Part shown: piece by piece, positions 61,959-64,000 of the stretch
How the letters are laid out: every line of letters starts with the position of its first letter
Position numbering within the stretch: position 1 is the first letter of the stretch
From: CALJFL01 sp039964455
GTDB lineage: Bacteria > Pseudomonadota > Gammaproteobacteria > Pseudomonadales > Halieaceae
Length of the DNA: 64,000 nt
Direction of reading: 5' to 3'
Assembly: GCA_039964455.1 (NCBI GenBank)
Contig: JBDVXK010000012.1
Coordinates: 310,001-374,000, forward strand
Notes under the pieces: generated by a model
Told to the model about the DNA's origin: nothing
Database searches by the model: none
The model's input: the letters and a program-made list of their open reading frames with translations, nothing else
Made by a program: the position numbers and the translations under genes

Positions 61959-63332
61959 TCAGATGATTTCGAAATAGCGTTGCAATTGCCAATCGGTGAC
62001 AGCCTTCGCCTGCTCGGCCGCCTCCCACTCGCGGGTATAAGCGTAGTGCTCGACAAAGTCATCGCCAAACAACGACCGGGCAGCGACCGAACCGCGCAGG
62101 CGACTCGCCGCCTCTGCCAGGCTGCCGGGCAGCATCAGGTCAGCGCCAAATTCGCGCTCGTAGGCATTGCCACTGACCGGCTCTCCCGGCTCTATGCGCT
62201 GCTCAATTCCCCAGAGGCCGGAACCAATGGCAGCGGCCAATGCCAGGTAAGGGTTAATGTCCGCTGCTGCCACCCGGTATTCAACCCGTTGCGATTTCGC
62301 ATTGCCGGGAATGGCTCGAATTGCGCAGGTACGGTTGTCTATCCCCCAGGTGGCCGCAGTCGGCGCCCAGGCGCCGGGCACCAGACGGGTAAAACTGTTT
62401 GCCGTAGACGCGACCATTGCTAAAAGCTCGGGCATCAGTGCCTGCTGCCCACCCAAAAACCAACGCATGGTCTGAGACATACCGTCGGGCGCAGAGTCAT
62501 CAAAAAATGGCGCGCCGCCCTCGGCATCCGCCAGCGAAATATGCAGATGGCCAGACTGGCCAGGGTAAAGCGGCGACCACTTGGCCATGAAGGTGGCCAT
62601 CAATCCACGCTGCTGGGCGAGGACTTTCATAAAGGTTTTAAACAGCACGGCATCATCGGCGGCACGCAAGGCATCGCTGTGGGTTATCGCTGCCTCCAGC
62701 ACTCCGGGGCCAGTCTCGGTGTGCAAGCCCTCAAGCGGCATCCCCATTGTTTCGGCCATTGCCAGAATATCGCGGTAAAGATCGCTGTGGGTTGAGTTGC
62801 GCAATACCGAATAACCAAAGTTATCCGGTGTCATTGGTTGCAGTTGGCGATAGCCCTTGTCGCGAACGCTGTCAGGCGTTTCCTGAAAAAGGAAAAACTC
62901 GAATTCGGCGGCGGCACTCGCTGTCAGGCCGTGACTGCCAAGGCGGGACAGGACTTTCTTGAGAATGGAGCGCGGGCAGACAGAGGCGGCCGCAGAATCA
63001 CTGAAATCGGCCAGCAGCAACAGCGCATCTTCGCCCTCAAGTGGCAGTGCCCGACAGCTGCCCGGGTCAATAAACGCCCAGGCATCCGGGAAGGCAGTCT
63101 GCCAACCCGTATAGGAATCACGCTCGTAAAGCTGGTCATTACTGTCCCAGCCAAAAATCACATCGCAAAAACCAAAGCCCTTGGCCAGAGCCGACTCCAG
63201 CTTACCGCGACTAACGTACTTACCGCGCAGTACGCCATCGATATCAGTCACCGCCAGCTTCACATTGCTGGCCCCCAGTGCATCTATCCGGGCAAGCACC
63301 TCGCTTGCAGTCAGGTTATTGTCCACGGGCAA
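61959..63332 (-). CDS. glutamine synthetase-like ligase (PuuA/GlnT type)
   Basis: A 457-residue protein of the class that includes gamma-glutamylputrescine synthetase. The N-terminal beta-grasp domain starts KLAVTDIDGVLRGKYVSRGK. The catalytic domain has AEFEFFLF, HTETGPGVLEAAI, GQSGHLHISL (ATP/metal His region), and NRTCAIRAIP. It does not carry the adenylylation loop of GlnA. Together with the downstream alcohol dehydrogenase it may handle an amine or amino alcohol; this is inference. Confidence 0.85.
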   Translation of the reverse strand: MPVDNNLTASEVLARIDALGASNVKLAVTDIDGVLRGKYVSRGKLESALAKGFGFCDVIFGWDSNDQLYERDSYTGWQTAFPDAWAFIDPGSCRALPLEGEDALLLLADFSDSAAASVCPRSILKKVLSRLGSHGLTASAAAEFEFFLFQETPDSVRDKGYRQLQPMTPDNFGYSVLRNSTHSDLYRDILAMAETMGMPLEGLHTETGPGVLEAAITHSDALRAADDAVLFKTFMKVLAQQRGLMATFMAKWSPLYPGQSGHLHISLADAEGGAPFFDDSAPDGMSQTMRWFLGGQQALMPELLAMVASTANSFTRLVPGAWAPTAATWGIDNRTCAIRAIPGNAKSQRVEYRVAAADINPYLALAAAIGSGLWGIEQRIEPGEPVSGNAYEREFGADLMLPGSLAEAASRLRGSVAARSLFGDDFVEHYAYTREWEAAEQAKAVTDWQLQRYFEII

Positions 63333-63343
63333 CTCCGTTGGGG

Positions 63344-64000
63344 CTAAAGCTTTCTTCGCTTGCTCTGCACGCCACGCCCGGTACGTTTACCAAACTGGCG
63401 CTCCATGGTTTCCTTTTCCTTGATTGACGATCGCTGCTGCGCTTTCGGTGGCAAGCTGGCCATGCGGTAAAGGCCCTTCACCTCTTTTGGCTCAAGCTCC
63501 ACCCACTGGCCCTGCTTGACCTTTGAGGGGATAAACACATCGCCATAGCGCACGCGCTTGAGTCTGGAGACGGTCAAACCCTGGGACTCCCACAAACGAC
63601 GCACCTCGCGGTTTCGACCCTCCATCAACACCACGTAATACCAACGGTTAATGCCGTCACCACCGCCGTCCTGAATATCGGTAAAGCGAGCAACACCGTC
63701 GTCCAGCATCACCCCTTCCAGCATACGCTGCAGCATATCTTCACTGACATCACCCATAACACGCACCATGTACTCGCGCTCTATATTTGAAGACGGGTGC
63801 ATCAGTACATTGGCCAGTTCACCGTCGGTAGTGAACAGCAACAGGCCGGAGGTGTTGTAATCGAGGCGACCAATAGATATCCAGCGACCTGACTTCAGCT
63901 TGGGCAGCCGCTGGTAAACTGTGCGGCGCCCTTGCGGATCCTTGCGGGAGCACACTTCGCCGGTGGGCTTGTGGTACAGGATGCAGCGGGTTTTTTCGGC
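63344..64000 (-). CDS. rluB: 23S rRNA pseudouridine synthase RluB, partial (runs off the right edge)
   Basis: The C-terminal 218 residues of an RsuA/RluB-type synthase. The active-site segment GRLDYNTSGLLLFTTDGELA is complete with its Asp. RWISIGRL and PTGEVCSRKDP, as in RluB, are also present. The 5' end is outside the window; the frame is open to base 64000. It modifies U2605 of 23S rRNA in E. coli. It is 11 bp upstream of the glutamine-synthetase-like gene in the same direction. The C-terminal tail is basic (RTGRGVQSKRRKL). Confidence 0.93.
   Translation of the reverse strand, partial: AEKTRCILYHKPTGEVCSRKDPQGRRTVYQRLPKLKSGRWISIGRLDYNTSGLLLFTTDGELANVLMHPSSNIEREYMVRVMGDVSEDMLQRMLEGVMLDDGVARFTDIQDGGGDGINRWYYVVLMEGRNREVRRLWESQGLTVSRLKRVRYGDVFIPSKVKQGQWVELEPKEVKGLYRMASLPPKAQQRSSIKEKETMERQFGKRTGRGVQSKRRKL

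Overview
The window looks like chromosomal DNA of a marine gammaproteobacterium, probably of the Halieaceae/OM60-NOR5 type or a relative. This rests on Pseudomonas-like gene order in the housekeeping blocks, a proteobacterial dedicated sortase system of the kind found in marine Gammaproteobacteria, a TonB receptor, a sulfatase, and several families typical of marine heterotrophs. The genus is inference. No phage, insertion sequence, CRISPR array or plasmid backbone was seen.

Layout. (1) 1-5.0 kb: folD, an alkylsulfatase-like metallo-hydrolase, and a sulfite dehydrogenase/cytochrome/DUF3445 operon. (2) 5.1-12.8 kb, all on the minus strand: the translation operon thrS-infC-rpmI-rplT-pheS-pheT-ihfA-merR followed by tRNA-Pro(GGG). 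infC appears to start with AUU inside the end of thrS. The tRNA is followed by two ~110-bp tandem repeats, each ending in a copy of the last ~20-24 bases of the tRNA gene, and then a terminator. (3) 13-20.7 kb: a phospholipase-D-like lipoprotein and a complete dedicated sortase system (sortase target, class GN sortase and a small extra gene on minus; response regulator and histidine kinase divergently on plus). (4) 20.7-25 kb: an alcohol dehydrogenase remnant, a sulfatase, uvrB and tRNA-Asn. (5) 25-39 kb, accessory: a haem/PD40/TPR lipoprotein, a beta-helix protein, a double RidA/chorismatase-like protein, an esterase-monooxygenase fusion, a short-chain dehydrogenase, a copper-type TonB receptor with a His-rich DUF2946 partner, and several small hypotheticals. 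(6) 39-57 kb, all minus apart from one possible promoter: LysR regulator, wbpM-, wbpL- and wbpV/K-like genes, comEA-like, pyrF, lapB, lapA, ihfB, rpsA, cmk, aroA, tyrA, pheA, serC, gyrA. This is the Pseudomonas gyrA-to-wbpM order without an O-antigen gene block between ihfB and wbpM. (7) 57-64 kb: a plus-strand operon (TRZ/ATZ deaminase, ubiG, mupP-like, yciK-like) converging on a minus pair (Fe-alcohol dehydrogenase and glutamine-synthetase-like), with rluB running off the right edge.

How they work together. Most of the window is core metabolism: translation, shikimate/aromatic and serine synthesis, pyrimidine synthesis, LPS assembly control (LapAB), ubiquinone, and peptidoglycan recycling. 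The points most worth a second look are the tRNA-Pro-linked repeats with a structurally conserved hairpin and an inverted T-arm copy, the extra gene in the sortase operon, the haem-PD40-TPR lipoprotein next to a beta-helix protein, and the esterase-monooxygenase fusion with an altered fingerprint.
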